This document shows positions 1-5,056 of a DNA stretch of 8,452 nucleotides, piece by piece. Below the pieces are notes generated by a model. It was not told the DNA's origin. It saw only the letters and a list, made by a program, of their open reading frames with translations, and did not search any database. The position numbers and the translations under genes were made by a program. Within the stretch, counting starts at the first letter, position 1, and each line of letters starts with the position of its first letter. Origin of the DNA: a bacterium (GTDB lineage Bacteria > Patescibacteriota > Minisyncoccia > UBA6257 > GWB1-50-10); contig DAIDBF010000062.1 in assembly GCA_027310235.1 (NCBI GenBank), forward strand, positions 1-8,452, given 5' to 3'.

Positions 1-4
1 GAGA

Positions 5-10
5 TATAAT
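5..10 (+). promoter_or_regulatory. Possible -10 box (TATAAT)
   Basis: A perfect TATAAT hexamer sits at the left edge. A -35 element would lie outside the window, so it cannot be checked. If used, transcription would start near position 17, just upstream of the hairpin series. A TTGACA hexamer at 22-27 has no good -10 partner 16-18 bases downstream. Confidence 0.3.
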
Positions 11-69
11 GAAAGTGTGATTTGACAGCTGTGGGCAACTCAACTTGATGACTTTGAAAACATAGCATA

Positions 70-109
70 GGGTTGTCCTTGAAAGAGAACGAACGAACTT
101 TGACAACCC
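70..109. other. Inverted repeat, 8-bp perfect stem
   Basis: GGGTTGTC (70-77) pairs perfectly with GACAACCC (102-109) around a 24-base loop. The loop carries GAAC three times in tandem (87-98). No T-run follows, so it is not a typical intrinsic terminator. Only 2 bases separate it from the next hairpin. Confidence 0.55.
87..98 (+). repeat. Short tandem repeat (GAAC)x3
   Basis: Three perfect copies of the tetranucleotide GAAC lie in tandem in the loop of the 70-109 hairpin. If transcribed, they would present a repeated single-stranded motif. Three copies can arise by chance. Confidence 0.5.
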
Positions 110-111
110 GA

Positions 112-180
112 CTTTTACTCCCAGATGAGCCCGTGGGTGGCGGATACAGAAAATGCCACGGGGTCATGTGGGAGTAAGAG
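112..180. other. Long imperfect hairpin, 25-position stem
   Basis: Positions 112-136 pair with 156-180: 12 consecutive pairs at the base including one G-U, then a G/G mismatch (124/168), 4 pairs, another G/G mismatch (129/163), and 7 pairs. That makes 23 of 25 positions paired around a 19-base loop (137-155). The outer arms are CTTTTACTCCCA and TGGGAGTAAGAG. A stem this long is very unlikely by chance. It is not followed by a T-run. It could be a small RNA, a processing site, or a palindromic repeat element present elsewhere in the genome. Confidence 0.75.
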
Positions 181-200
181 AAAAACTATACAGATAAAAG

Positions 201-219
201 GGTTTTGGCTATCAAAACC
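201..219. other. Short hairpin GGTTTTG-GCTAT-CAAAACC
   Basis: A 7-bp perfect stem (201-207 with 213-219) closes a 5-base loop. It is followed by ATCCGC rather than a T-run, which argues against an intrinsic terminator. It lies 39 bases before the methyltransferase start, so it could affect that gene's translation or be the 3' domain of the structured region. Confidence 0.5.
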
Positions 220-258
220 ATCCGCGTGGCAAATCGAGTAGTGGATGAAATATAAAAA

Positions 259-960
259 ATGTCACGGGTTATGAGAAATAAATTCAAGAGAAACCAAGCA
301 CCGTGGGAGTTTGTGGAAAAATATTATAAGGACGATCTTGCTGAGCGGCACAGTGTTGAAAGTAAATGGGCGTTCAGATGGTTTAGGGAAGTAAGAGGGC
401 CGAATGTGTTGAGTTGGGGCTGCGGTCCGAATTTCTACGATGATGCGCTACTCTTTCCGAACTTGCCGAAAGAATTTGTGGGCGTGGATTTGAATAAAGA
501 GAACATCGCTTTTCTGAAAGAATCAACCCACTCTGAAGTCCTACGCTGTAAAAGAGTGTTGGAAGAGCATAAAACAAAAATTTCGCTATCAATTGGAGAT
601 ATCCGTGAAAGACAAGAGAAATTCCTAAATCGATTTAACACTGTGTATGCGATAGGAGTGCTTGGTATGTTTAAGGAAGACAAACTGAACAAGTTACTAA
701 AGCTTGCTTATTCATACCTAAAAACCGGCGGTAGATTGATAGATGTGGATTGGACGGATTGTCGTTTGCCGAAAGAAAAATATGAGGAGCGTGAAAATTA
801 CGAATGGTATTCTAAACAAGGCCCAGGCATTCAGCGAATAGGGGAACTGATGAGAAATAACGGATTTAAAACAGTGAAGCAGGGAATTTATATTGTCCGA
901 GATCCTATGGAATATGGGTGGGGCAAGATTTATGCTTTTGTTGCAGAGAAATCCGCATGA
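259..960 (+). CDS. Class I SAM-dependent methyltransferase, unknown substrate
   Basis: This 233-residue soluble protein has a Rossmann-type methyltransferase core. The SAM-binding glycine motif is at about 49-57 (NVLSWGCGP). An acidic residue ends strand 2 at D77 (VGVDLN), the expected site for the SAM ribose hydroxyls. D114 lies in SIGDIRE, strand 4 is at about 126-137 (FNTVYAIGVLGMF), and a typical GGRL turn is at 157-160. The region after 170 is rich in charged and aromatic residues and gives no clue to substrate. The start is uncertain: ATG at 259 follows an A/T-rich stretch without a Shine-Dalgarno sequence, and an in-frame ATG at 271 would remove four residues. Substrate could be a small molecule, RNA or protein. 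Fold assignment is firm; role is unknown. Confidence 0.8.
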   Translation: MSRVMRNKFKRNQAPWEFVEKYYKDDLAERHSVESKWAFRWFREVRGPNVLSWGCGPNFYDDALLFPNLPKEFVGVDLNKENIAFLKESTHSEVLRCKRVLEEHKTKISLSIGDIRERQEKFLNRFNTVYAIGVLGMFKEDKLNKLLKLAYSYLKTGGRLIDVDWTDCRLPKEKYEERENYEWYSKQGPGIQRIGELMRNNGFKTVKQGIYIVRDPMEYGWGKIYAFVAEKSA

Positions 961-1053
961 CCAGTGGTAAATAGAATTAACATTTCATGACAAAAAATGC
1001 CTGAAAAAACGAGCAGCGATATTATGGAGCGTGAGACCATATAAAATAAAGAT

Positions 1054-1446
1054 ATGAGAATATTTATAACCGCCTCATTTGGCGATAGTAAAGAAAATGT
1101 TGAGAAATTGTGTTCTGTGATAAAATCCGCTGGATTTGAAGATTTCTGTTTTACCCGTGATGTTGAAAACTATCAAAAGATGTTCGATGACCCGAAAGAA
1201 TTGATGCGAAGAGCCAAAGAGGAAATTGAGAAATCTGACGTCTTACTGATAGACATGACTGATAAGCCAACTGGCAGAGCGATAGAGGCCGGTATCGCTT
1301 ATGCGCTGGGAAAAAAGATTATCGTGATAATGAAGAAGGGCACAAAGATAAAAGATACCGCGCGGGGAATCGCGGATGAAGTTATTGAGTATCAAAATAT
1401 TGGAGATATATCGCCGATACTCAAAAATTCGTGCGAGTTAGGTTAA
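1054..1446 (+). CDS. Nucleoside 2-deoxyribosyltransferase / DNPH1-like protein
   Basis: This 130-residue protein has the deoxyribosyltransferase-like fold signature. The N-terminal strand MRIFITASF is followed by a helical stretch. A conserved block (SDVLLIDMTDKPTGRAIEAG, 61-80) leads into a strand at 88-93. In this superfamily the catalytic nucleophile is a glutamate in a YExG-like segment. E78 in AIEAG occupies that place, so the active site looks intact. Family members either move deoxyribose between bases or hydrolyse the N-glycosidic bond of modified dNMPs (DNPH1/Rcl). The sequence alone does not decide between these, or an effector role. It stands 93 bases after the methyltransferase. 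ATATAAAA at 1039-1046 precedes the ATG, with no Shine-Dalgarno sequence visible. Confidence 0.75.
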   Translation: MRIFITASFGDSKENVEKLCSVIKSAGFEDFCFTRDVENYQKMFDDPKELMRRAKEEIEKSDVLLIDMTDKPTGRAIEAGIAYALGKKIIVIMKKGTKIKDTARGIADEVIEYQNIGDISPILKNSCELG

Positions 1447-1455
1447 AGAGTAGAA

Positions 1456-2205
1456 GTGTCGATGGAAATTATCAAAACAAAATCATTCGAACTGGCAACT
1501 ATCTCACGTGGAGATAAGACCTCGGAGAAGGTGGCCATTCTGCTTCCAGGGAGATTAGATACAAAAGATTACGGTAACTTTGTGAGTCATGCCGATTATT
1601 TGGCAGGTCGGGGTTTCTTCGTTGTGGCATTCGATCCGCCCGGCACGTGGGATAGTCCCGGAGGGATCGAACTTTATACGACGACAAGTTATATCAGGGC
1701 CGTGAATGAGCTGATCGATTATTTCGGTAATAAACCGACCCTACTTCTGGGACACAGCAGGGGAGCCGCCGTGGCCATATTCGTAAGCGCTAATCCGACG
1801 GTGACGGGTATAGTACCGATAATGACCAACTTCGGAAAACCTACTCCTCCCAGCGAAGAGGCAATCGAACAAGGTTTTGAGCTCTGGTTGAGGGACCTCC
1901 CGCCAGGCACGTCTCGAACGAAGGAACAAAAAGAATTTAAACTGCCTCTTGCATATTGGGAGGATGGGAAACAATACAATGCGGGAGAAACTCTAAAAAC
2001 TTGTGCCAAGCCGAAACTCTTGGTTTACGGAACCAACGATGAATTCACTCCCACCGACGTTGCAGAAAAACTATTTACACAAATACCAGAACCGAAGATG
2101 ACAAAGAGAGTCGGCTGCAGTCATGACTATCGATATTATTCCGAGATCATCAAAAAAGTCGAGACCGAACTCGGCCGATTTCTGGAAAAATACAGATTGG
2201 CTTAG
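1456..2205 (+). CDS. Alpha/beta hydrolase family protein
   Basis: This 249-residue enzyme of unknown substrate has no signal peptide. The fold is recognised from the strand and oxyanion segment AILLPGRLDTKDY (27-39), FFVVAFDPPG (54-63), the nucleophile elbow G-H-S-R-G (S101 at 99-103), D195 in YGTNDEFTP and H223 in GCSHDYRYY. All three triad residues are present in order at usual spacing, so it should be active. The lid region at about 124-180 is hydrophilic and rich in proline and charge. It could be a lipase/esterase-like or peptidase-like serine hydrolase. It begins 9 bases after the preceding stop, so co-transcription is likely. Start is either GTG 1456 (AAAGAG five bases upstream) or ATG 1462 (AGAAG five bases upstream); they differ by two residues. 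Confidence 0.85.
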   Translation: MSMEIIKTKSFELATISRGDKTSEKVAILLPGRLDTKDYGNFVSHADYLAGRGFFVVAFDPPGTWDSPGGIELYTTTSYIRAVNELIDYFGNKPTLLLGHSRGAAVAIFVSANPTVTGIVPIMTNFGKPTPPSEEAIEQGFELWLRDLPPGTSRTKEQKEFKLPLAYWEDGKQYNAGETLKTCAKPKLLVYGTNDEFTPTDVAEKLFTQIPEPKMTKRVGCSHDYRYYSEIIKKVETELGRFLEKYRLA

Positions 2206-2217
2206 CTTCTAAAGAAT

Positions 2218-2251
2218 AAAAAAAACCACCAGATCATATGCAACCTGGCGG
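2218..2251 (-). terminator. Intrinsic terminator of the minus-strand unit
   Basis: Read on the minus strand, CCGCCAG (2251-2245) pairs with CTGGTGG (2232-2226), 7 pairs including one G-U, around a 12-base loop. A run of eight T (2225-2218) follows directly. It begins 10 bases after the TGA of the small zinc-knuckle gene. On the plus strand no T-run follows, so it is directional and does not obviously end the convergent hydrolase transcript. Confidence 0.75.
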
Positions 2252-2261
2252 GTATTGAAAA

Positions 2262-2483
2262 TCATAATTCATCGGAGACGTGGACATGGTTCCCCTGGGA
2301 ACGAACGCGACACCTTCTTCCGCACTCGCACGAAAGGATTTTATCTTCTTCAGTTCCGATCATAATTTCGTGTTTAAAACTTTTAGTTCCTGTCTCGTCC
2401 TGAAGACCGTTCCTTCCGCACTCGCACACCACATCAAAAAGCAGCGTGCCGGGTTTGGCGAACCCAATTCTGATAGATTTCAA
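2262..2483 (-). CDS. Small double-CxCG (zinc-knuckle-like) protein
   Basis: This 73-residue protein matches no family I can name. It carries two C-x-C-G knuckles, CECGR at 20-24 and CECGR at 52-56, followed by C58 and an H-x-H pair (H66, H68) in GNHVHV. That is enough ligands for one Zn site built from both knuckles. The linker (29-48) is polar. Start is TTG at 2483, with GGAGG four bases upstream (2492-2488), the strongest Shine-Dalgarno sequence I noticed in the window. A sigma70-type promoter (2536-2508) and an intrinsic terminator (2251-2218) flank the gene, so it forms a complete single-gene unit opposite to all its neighbours. A 79-codon plus-strand frame over the same bases is probably its shadow. 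Nucleic-acid binding is plausible but unproven. Confidence 0.72.
   Translation of the reverse strand: MKSIRIGFAKPGTLLFDVVCECGRNGLQDETGTKSFKHEIMIGTEEDKILSCECGRRCRVRSQGNHVHVSDEL
2317..2427 (-). repeat. 15-bp direct repeat encoding the two CECGR knuckles
   Basis: CTTCCGCACTCGCAC occurs at 2317-2331 and again at 2413-2427 (plus-strand reading). On the minus strand both copies encode the C-E-C-G-R knuckle of the small protein, in the same frame and with the same codons (TGC GAG TGC GGA AGR). Identity of synonymous positions suggests knuckle duplication rather than only protein-level constraint. Confidence 0.7.
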
Positions 2484-2487
2484 GGTA

Positions 2488-2492
2488 CCTCC
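2488..2492 (-). promoter_or_regulatory. Shine-Dalgarno GGAGG for TTG start
   Basis: GGAGG on the minus strand ends four bases before the TTG codon at 2483. It supports the TTG start and the reality of the gene in a window where most starts lack such a site. The spacing is slightly short. Confidence 0.65.
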
Positions 2493-2507
2493 AATTTGTT
2501 TGGCATA

Positions 2508-2536
2508 ATGCTAAAATGAAGATAAATAATTGTCAA
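2508..2536 (-). promoter_or_regulatory. Sigma70-like promoter TTGACA-N17-TAGCAT
   Basis: On the minus strand a perfect TTGACA (2536-2531) is followed after exactly 17 bases by TAGCAT (2513-2508), matching TATAAT at four of six positions including both invariant ends. The predicted start near 2501 gives a leader of about 18 bases containing the GGAGG site. The promoter lies in the divergent gap before the SGNH hydrolase gene. Confidence 0.65.
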
Positions 2537-2594
2537 AGCCGATCTGATACCAAAACTTAAAAAGTCCTTAAAATTAAAACAATGGAATAAACAT

Positions 2595-3551
2595 ATGAAT
2601 ACCTGTATCTTCGGAGACAGCATAACGTGGGGCGCGCATGATTTCGAAAAAGGCGGATGGGTTGAGCGATTGAAATCACACTGCCTAGAAAATCATAATG
2701 GTGTCGATGTCTATAATCTCGGCATTTCGGGTAACACTACTGAAGATATGCTCAAACGCCTTGAAAGCGAGGCAAGGACAAGAGAACCCAAGGTAATAAT
2801 ATTTGCCGTTGGAATCAACGACTCACTTTACATCGGGACGAAAGAGAACCATAAAGTGGACTTAGATAAATTTAAAGATAATCTTTCAAAACTAGCAGGG
2901 ATCGCTAAGACGATTACGGATACGATATCCTTCGTAGGTTTGACGCGCGTTGATGAATCAAAAACGATGTCTAGAACTCATGGTATTCCTGAGAGATACT
3001 ATGAAAATAAGAGCATAGATGAATATGATTCGATTATCAGAGAGTTTTGCAAACAAAACAACCTTGACTATATAGACATGAGAGAAGTGATTGGCACCGG
3101 AGATTTGGAAGACGGCCTGCATCCGAACTCAAAGGGACACGAAAAGATGTTCAAAGCTATTTCGGAAGTTATAAATAGATTCTTTTCGAATAACGATGGG
3201 CAAGACGGTATGGAATCTAAAAAAGTGAAATCACTCAAATTTCGGCATGAATTAGTGAAAGATACTCTAGAAGGGAGAAAGACTGTTACATGGAGATTAT
3301 TCGATGAGAAGAGCTTACAGGTGGGGGATATGCTCAAACTCATTGATTCGGAGACAGGGAAGCAATTCTCCAAAGCGGAGATCATCTCGGTGCGAGAGAA
3401 AAAACTGAAGGATGTGAACGATTCTGATTTTACAGGAGGCCATCTAATATTTTCGAGCCACGAAGAGATGTTGAAACACTACCGTGACATTTATGGAGAG
3501 AAAGTTACCATGGACACGCCGATAAAGATGATTAGTTTTAAGCTTCTATAA
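2595..3551 (+). CDS. SGNH/GDSL hydrolase fused to a C-terminal ASCH domain
   Basis: This 318-residue protein has two domains. Residues 1-197 are an SGNH hydrolase: block I GDSITWG with nucleophile S9, block II NLGISGNTT (41-49), block III GIND (73-76, N75) and block V DGLHP (D173, H176). All four blocks are present, so esterase or lipase-type activity is expected. There is no signal peptide, suggesting a cytoplasmic substrate. A polar linker (198-207) leads to an ASCH domain (about 211-318), recognised from GRKTVTWRL (227-235), LQVGDMLKLID and the closing strand IKMISFKLL. ASCH domains have a PUA-like beta-barrel and are linked to RNA or modified-nucleoside binding. A methionine at 206 (ATG 3210) begins the ASCH part and could be an internal start. 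TAAAAT at 2569-2574 is a weak -10 candidate with no good -35. Confidence 0.85.
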   Translation: MNTCIFGDSITWGAHDFEKGGWVERLKSHCLENHNGVDVYNLGISGNTTEDMLKRLESEARTREPKVIIFAVGINDSLYIGTKENHKVDLDKFKDNLSKLAGIAKTITDTISFVGLTRVDESKTMSRTHGIPERYYENKSIDEYDSIIREFCKQNNLDYIDMREVIGTGDLEDGLHPNSKGHEKMFKAISEVINRFFSNNDGQDGMESKKVKSLKFRHELVKDTLEGRKTVTWRLFDEKSLQVGDMLKLIDSETGKQFSKAEIISVREKKLKDVNDSDFTGGHLIFSSHEEMLKHYRDIYGEKVTMDTPIKMISFKLL

Positions 3552-3556
3552 AACAG

Positions 3557-4219
3557 ATGAAAAACCTACTGAAAATTGTGGGACTGCCGATGATTTTTCT
3601 CGCGGTGGCCCTGCTCTTGTGGGCGGGATGGAGAGTTCTTAATCTTCCTTCGGAAAGCGAATTGATTGAAATCGCAAAAAGATACTTCGATTTGTATGGA
3701 TACGTGATTGTGTTCGTAAGTGCGATCATCGAGGGGATGCTCCTTGCGGGATTATATTACCCGGGAAGTTTAGTGATATTTCTCGGCGTGATATTCGCAG
3801 GAAAGAACATCCCCGAAGTTTTGTGGGTGGCGTATCTCTTTAATTATGCACTTGGGAAATATGGATGGTATAAACTACTGCTGCGATTCGGCCTCCGAGG
3901 ACCGATAGAGAAAGCTGGGGCACATCTTACGAAATACGGTTTATCGGCTATCTTTTTCAGTTATTGGCAGCCAAATTTGGCAGCATTGACCTCCACTGTG
4001 GCCGGTATACTGCAATTCCCGTTGAGGAAGTTTATACTTTATTCAACGATTGCGGCGGCACTGTGGGACACCTTCTGGGGCGCACTGGTGTATGTACTCG
4101 GGGAAACGGCACTATCCGCGATAGGCATACGATTCGTTCTGGTCATTGTTTTTGTCTGGATTGCATGCCGCCTATTTTTCAAAAAGAATTATACGATTCC
4201 CGAAGTTCCTGCAAACTAA
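3557..4219 (+). CDS. DedA/VTT-family inner-membrane protein, divergent
   Basis: This 220-residue integral membrane protein has an N-terminal hydrophobic helix (about 8-25), a re-entrant-like hydrophobic region (48-82), and C-terminal helices (about 130-182 and 188-207). Family features are E59 followed by the PGS turn (69-71, IEGMLLAGLYYPGS) and the segment LTSTVAGILQFPLRKFILYSTIAAALWD, which aligns with the VTT second half (VAG, then RF.LYN..GA..W). DedA relatives act as proton-coupled lipid transporters or scramblases at the membrane. Here the usual arginine before the second-half PxxR/G turn is replaced (FFSYWQPN, 133-140), and the usual acidic residue near LGD is N96. It begins 5 bases after the SGNH stop, implying co-transcription. 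Family call is good; transport activity is uncertain given the substitutions. Confidence 0.75.
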   Translation: MKNLLKIVGLPMIFLAVALLLWAGWRVLNLPSESELIEIAKRYFDLYGYVIVFVSAIIEGMLLAGLYYPGSLVIFLGVIFAGKNIPEVLWVAYLFNYALGKYGWYKLLLRFGLRGPIEKAGAHLTKYGLSAIFFSYWQPNLAALTSTVAGILQFPLRKFILYSTIAAALWDTFWGALVYVLGETALSAIGIRFVLVIVFVWIACRLFFKKNYTIPEVPAN

Positions 4220-4224
4220 ACAAC

Positions 4225-4461
4225 ATGATGGAACACAGCAAAGTAAAACCGGGCAAATACCAACACTTCAAAGGCGATGTGATGGAGGTGATCGGCACCG
4301 CACTTCACAGCGAGACACTCGAAGAGTTTGCCGTCTACAGGCACGTGACCGGAGAGAGGGCCGGTGAACCGTATTATTGGATACGTCCAATCGACATGTT
4401 CTTGGAAGAAGTCGAAGCGGAAGGAAAAAAAGTTCCGAGATTCAAATACATCGGAGAATAG
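4225..4461 (+). CDS. DUF1653 domain protein
   Basis: This 78-residue protein is almost entirely a DUF1653 domain. It shows GKYQHFKGDVMEVIGTA (10-26), HSETLEEFAVYRH (28-40), YYWIRPIDMFLEEVE (50-64) and PRFKYIG (71-77). The domain is a small beta-barrel-like fold found as stand-alone proteins in many bacteria. Its molecular role is not established. I place the start at ATG 4225 (ATGATG, giving MM), 5 bases after the DedA stop. The frame is open further upstream but that part overlaps DedA and is not domain-like. ATG 4228 is an equal alternative. No Shine-Dalgarno sequence is evident, and translation coupling to DedA is likely. Confidence 0.85.
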   Translation: MMEHSKVKPGKYQHFKGDVMEVIGTALHSETLEEFAVYRHVTGERAGEPYYWIRPIDMFLEEVEAEGKKVPRFKYIGE

Positions 4462-4468
4462 TTTTTGT

Positions 4469-4642
4469 ATGAAGAAAAATATAAAACGAACCGTCGAGTT
4501 ACTTCATCACTTCCGATGCGGGAAGTGCGACAAGTGGTGGTCGATAGGGGACACTCCAAAATCGAAACGCACATGGTTCTGCCCGTGGTGCGGGGCGAAA
4601 AATATCTATATAATACCAGCATACCGAAAAGCGGAAAATTAA
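4469..4642 (+). CDS. Small CxxC-CxxC zinc-ribbon protein
   Basis: This 57-residue protein is dominated by a zinc ribbon with knuckles C17-G-K-C20 and C38-P-W-C41, separated by 17 residues containing two tryptophans (W23, W24) and a basic stretch. Both knuckles are complete, so Zn binding is expected. The FRCGKCDKWW...WFCPWCG pattern resembles small ribbon proteins I associate with Patescibacteria, with no assigned function. The basic N-terminus (KKNIKR) would fit nucleic-acid or ribosome contact. Start ATG 4469 lies 7 bases after the DUF1653 stop. GGAG at 4453-4456 is 12 bases upstream, too distant to be a strong site. The longer open frame upstream overlaps DUF1653 and looks random. Confidence 0.8.
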   Translation: MKKNIKRTVELLHHFRCGKCDKWWSIGDTPKSKRTWFCPWCGAKNIYIIPAYRKAEN

Positions 4643-4651
4643 CGACCTGCG

Positions 4652-5056
4652 ATGTCGTTAAATTTTATGAAAGAACTCGAAAAAACAATTCATAACTACC
4701 TGAAGGAACGGGGATGGGATCATCTTTTGCCGGGAGACATCGCAAAATCCGTCATGATCGAAGGAGCTGAACTCCTTGAGCATTTTCAGTGGGAGAACTT
4801 GCCGCTCGAGAAAGTGCGCCGCAATAAAGAGAAGATCGAGGAGATAAAGAAGGAACTCGCCGATGTATTTATCTATGCACTCGAACTCTCGGTACTTCTC
4901 AAGATGGACACCAAAAAGATTATCAAGGAAAAGCTCGCACACTCCGCTAAAAAATATCCGGCGCACCTCATGAAAAAACACGCCAAGAGAAAATCCGGCT
5001 CTGGGAAAGATCCTTTGTACTGGCAGATAAAAAAGGAGCATAGAGGAAAAAAATGA
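4652..5056 (+). CDS. MazG-like nucleotide pyrophosphohydrolase
   Basis: This 134-residue all-alpha NTP pyrophosphatase belongs to the MazG/RS21-C6 (dCTPase-like) group, which hydrolyses (d)NTPs, often non-canonical ones, to NMP and PPi. The metal-binding pattern is complete: E37-x-x-E40 in IEGAELLEHFQW and E68-x-x-D71 in KKELADVFIYALEL. The HFQW motif is characteristic of the RS21-C6 branch. Residues 1-102 make the core, ending at KKYP. About 30 further residues form a strongly basic tail (HLMKKHAKRK..., ending KKEHRGKK) that is longer than I expect. Start may be ATG 4652 or the in-frame ATG 4667, neither with a Shine-Dalgarno sequence. Its TGA overlaps the next ATG by four bases, so it is translationally coupled to the cytidylyltransferase. 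Confidence 0.85.
   Translation: MSLNFMKELEKTIHNYLKERGWDHLLPGDIAKSVMIEGAELLEHFQWENLPLEKVRRNKEKIEEIKKELADVFIYALELSVLLKMDTKKIIKEKLAHSAKKYPAHLMKKHAKRKSGSGKDPLYWQIKKEHRGKK

Larger units (their letters stand above)
1..258. other. Non-coding region with several RNA-like hairpins
   Basis: No convincing protein gene lies in this stretch on either strand. It contains a TATAAT hexamer at 5-10, three inverted repeats (70-109, 112-180, 201-219), a GAAC tandem triplet at 87-98, and a possible loop-to-tail pairing (140-145 with 220-225). The elements are consecutive and end about 30 bases before the methyltransferase start. That fits either a structured 5' leader of that gene or a separate small RNA. I compared it by eye with RNase P RNA, SRP RNA, tmRNA and tRNA signatures and found no match. 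Function is unknown; the structure is seen, the RNA role is inferred. Confidence 0.5.

Noticed and set aside
22..27. TTGACA as a -35 box
   Set aside because: The hexamers 16-18 bases downstream do not resemble a -10 box, so the match alone is not enough.
70..109. Intrinsic terminator or integron attC-like site
   Set aside because: No T-run follows the stem, and the arms do not contain the RYYYAAC/GTTRRRY core sites. No integrase gene is present.
997..1044. 15-residue ORF (MPEKTSSDIMERETI) before the DNPH1-like gene
   Set aside because: It is very short with no ribosome binding site. Its stop falls inside the ATATAAAA element. It could be a leader or remnant, but nothing supports translation.
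1054..2205. Known antiphage defence system or toxin-antitoxin pair
   Set aside because: No nuclease, helicase, sensor or recognisable toxin/antitoxin domain accompanies these genes; proximity alone does not support the call.
2280..2519. 79-codon plus-strand ORF opposite the small zinc-knuckle gene
   Set aside because: It has no recognisable motif and no Shine-Dalgarno sequence. The minus strand over the same bases has promoter, GGAGG, cysteine motifs and terminator.
3964..4224. Extended N-terminus for the DUF1653 gene
   Set aside because: The frame is open into DedA, but the upstream residues do not look like a domain and the DUF1653 homology begins just after ATG 4225.
4364..4468. Extended N-terminus for the zinc-ribbon gene
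   Set aside because: This part overlaps the conserved C-terminal half of DUF1653 in another frame. The residues look random, and the ribbon protein is complete from ATG 4469.
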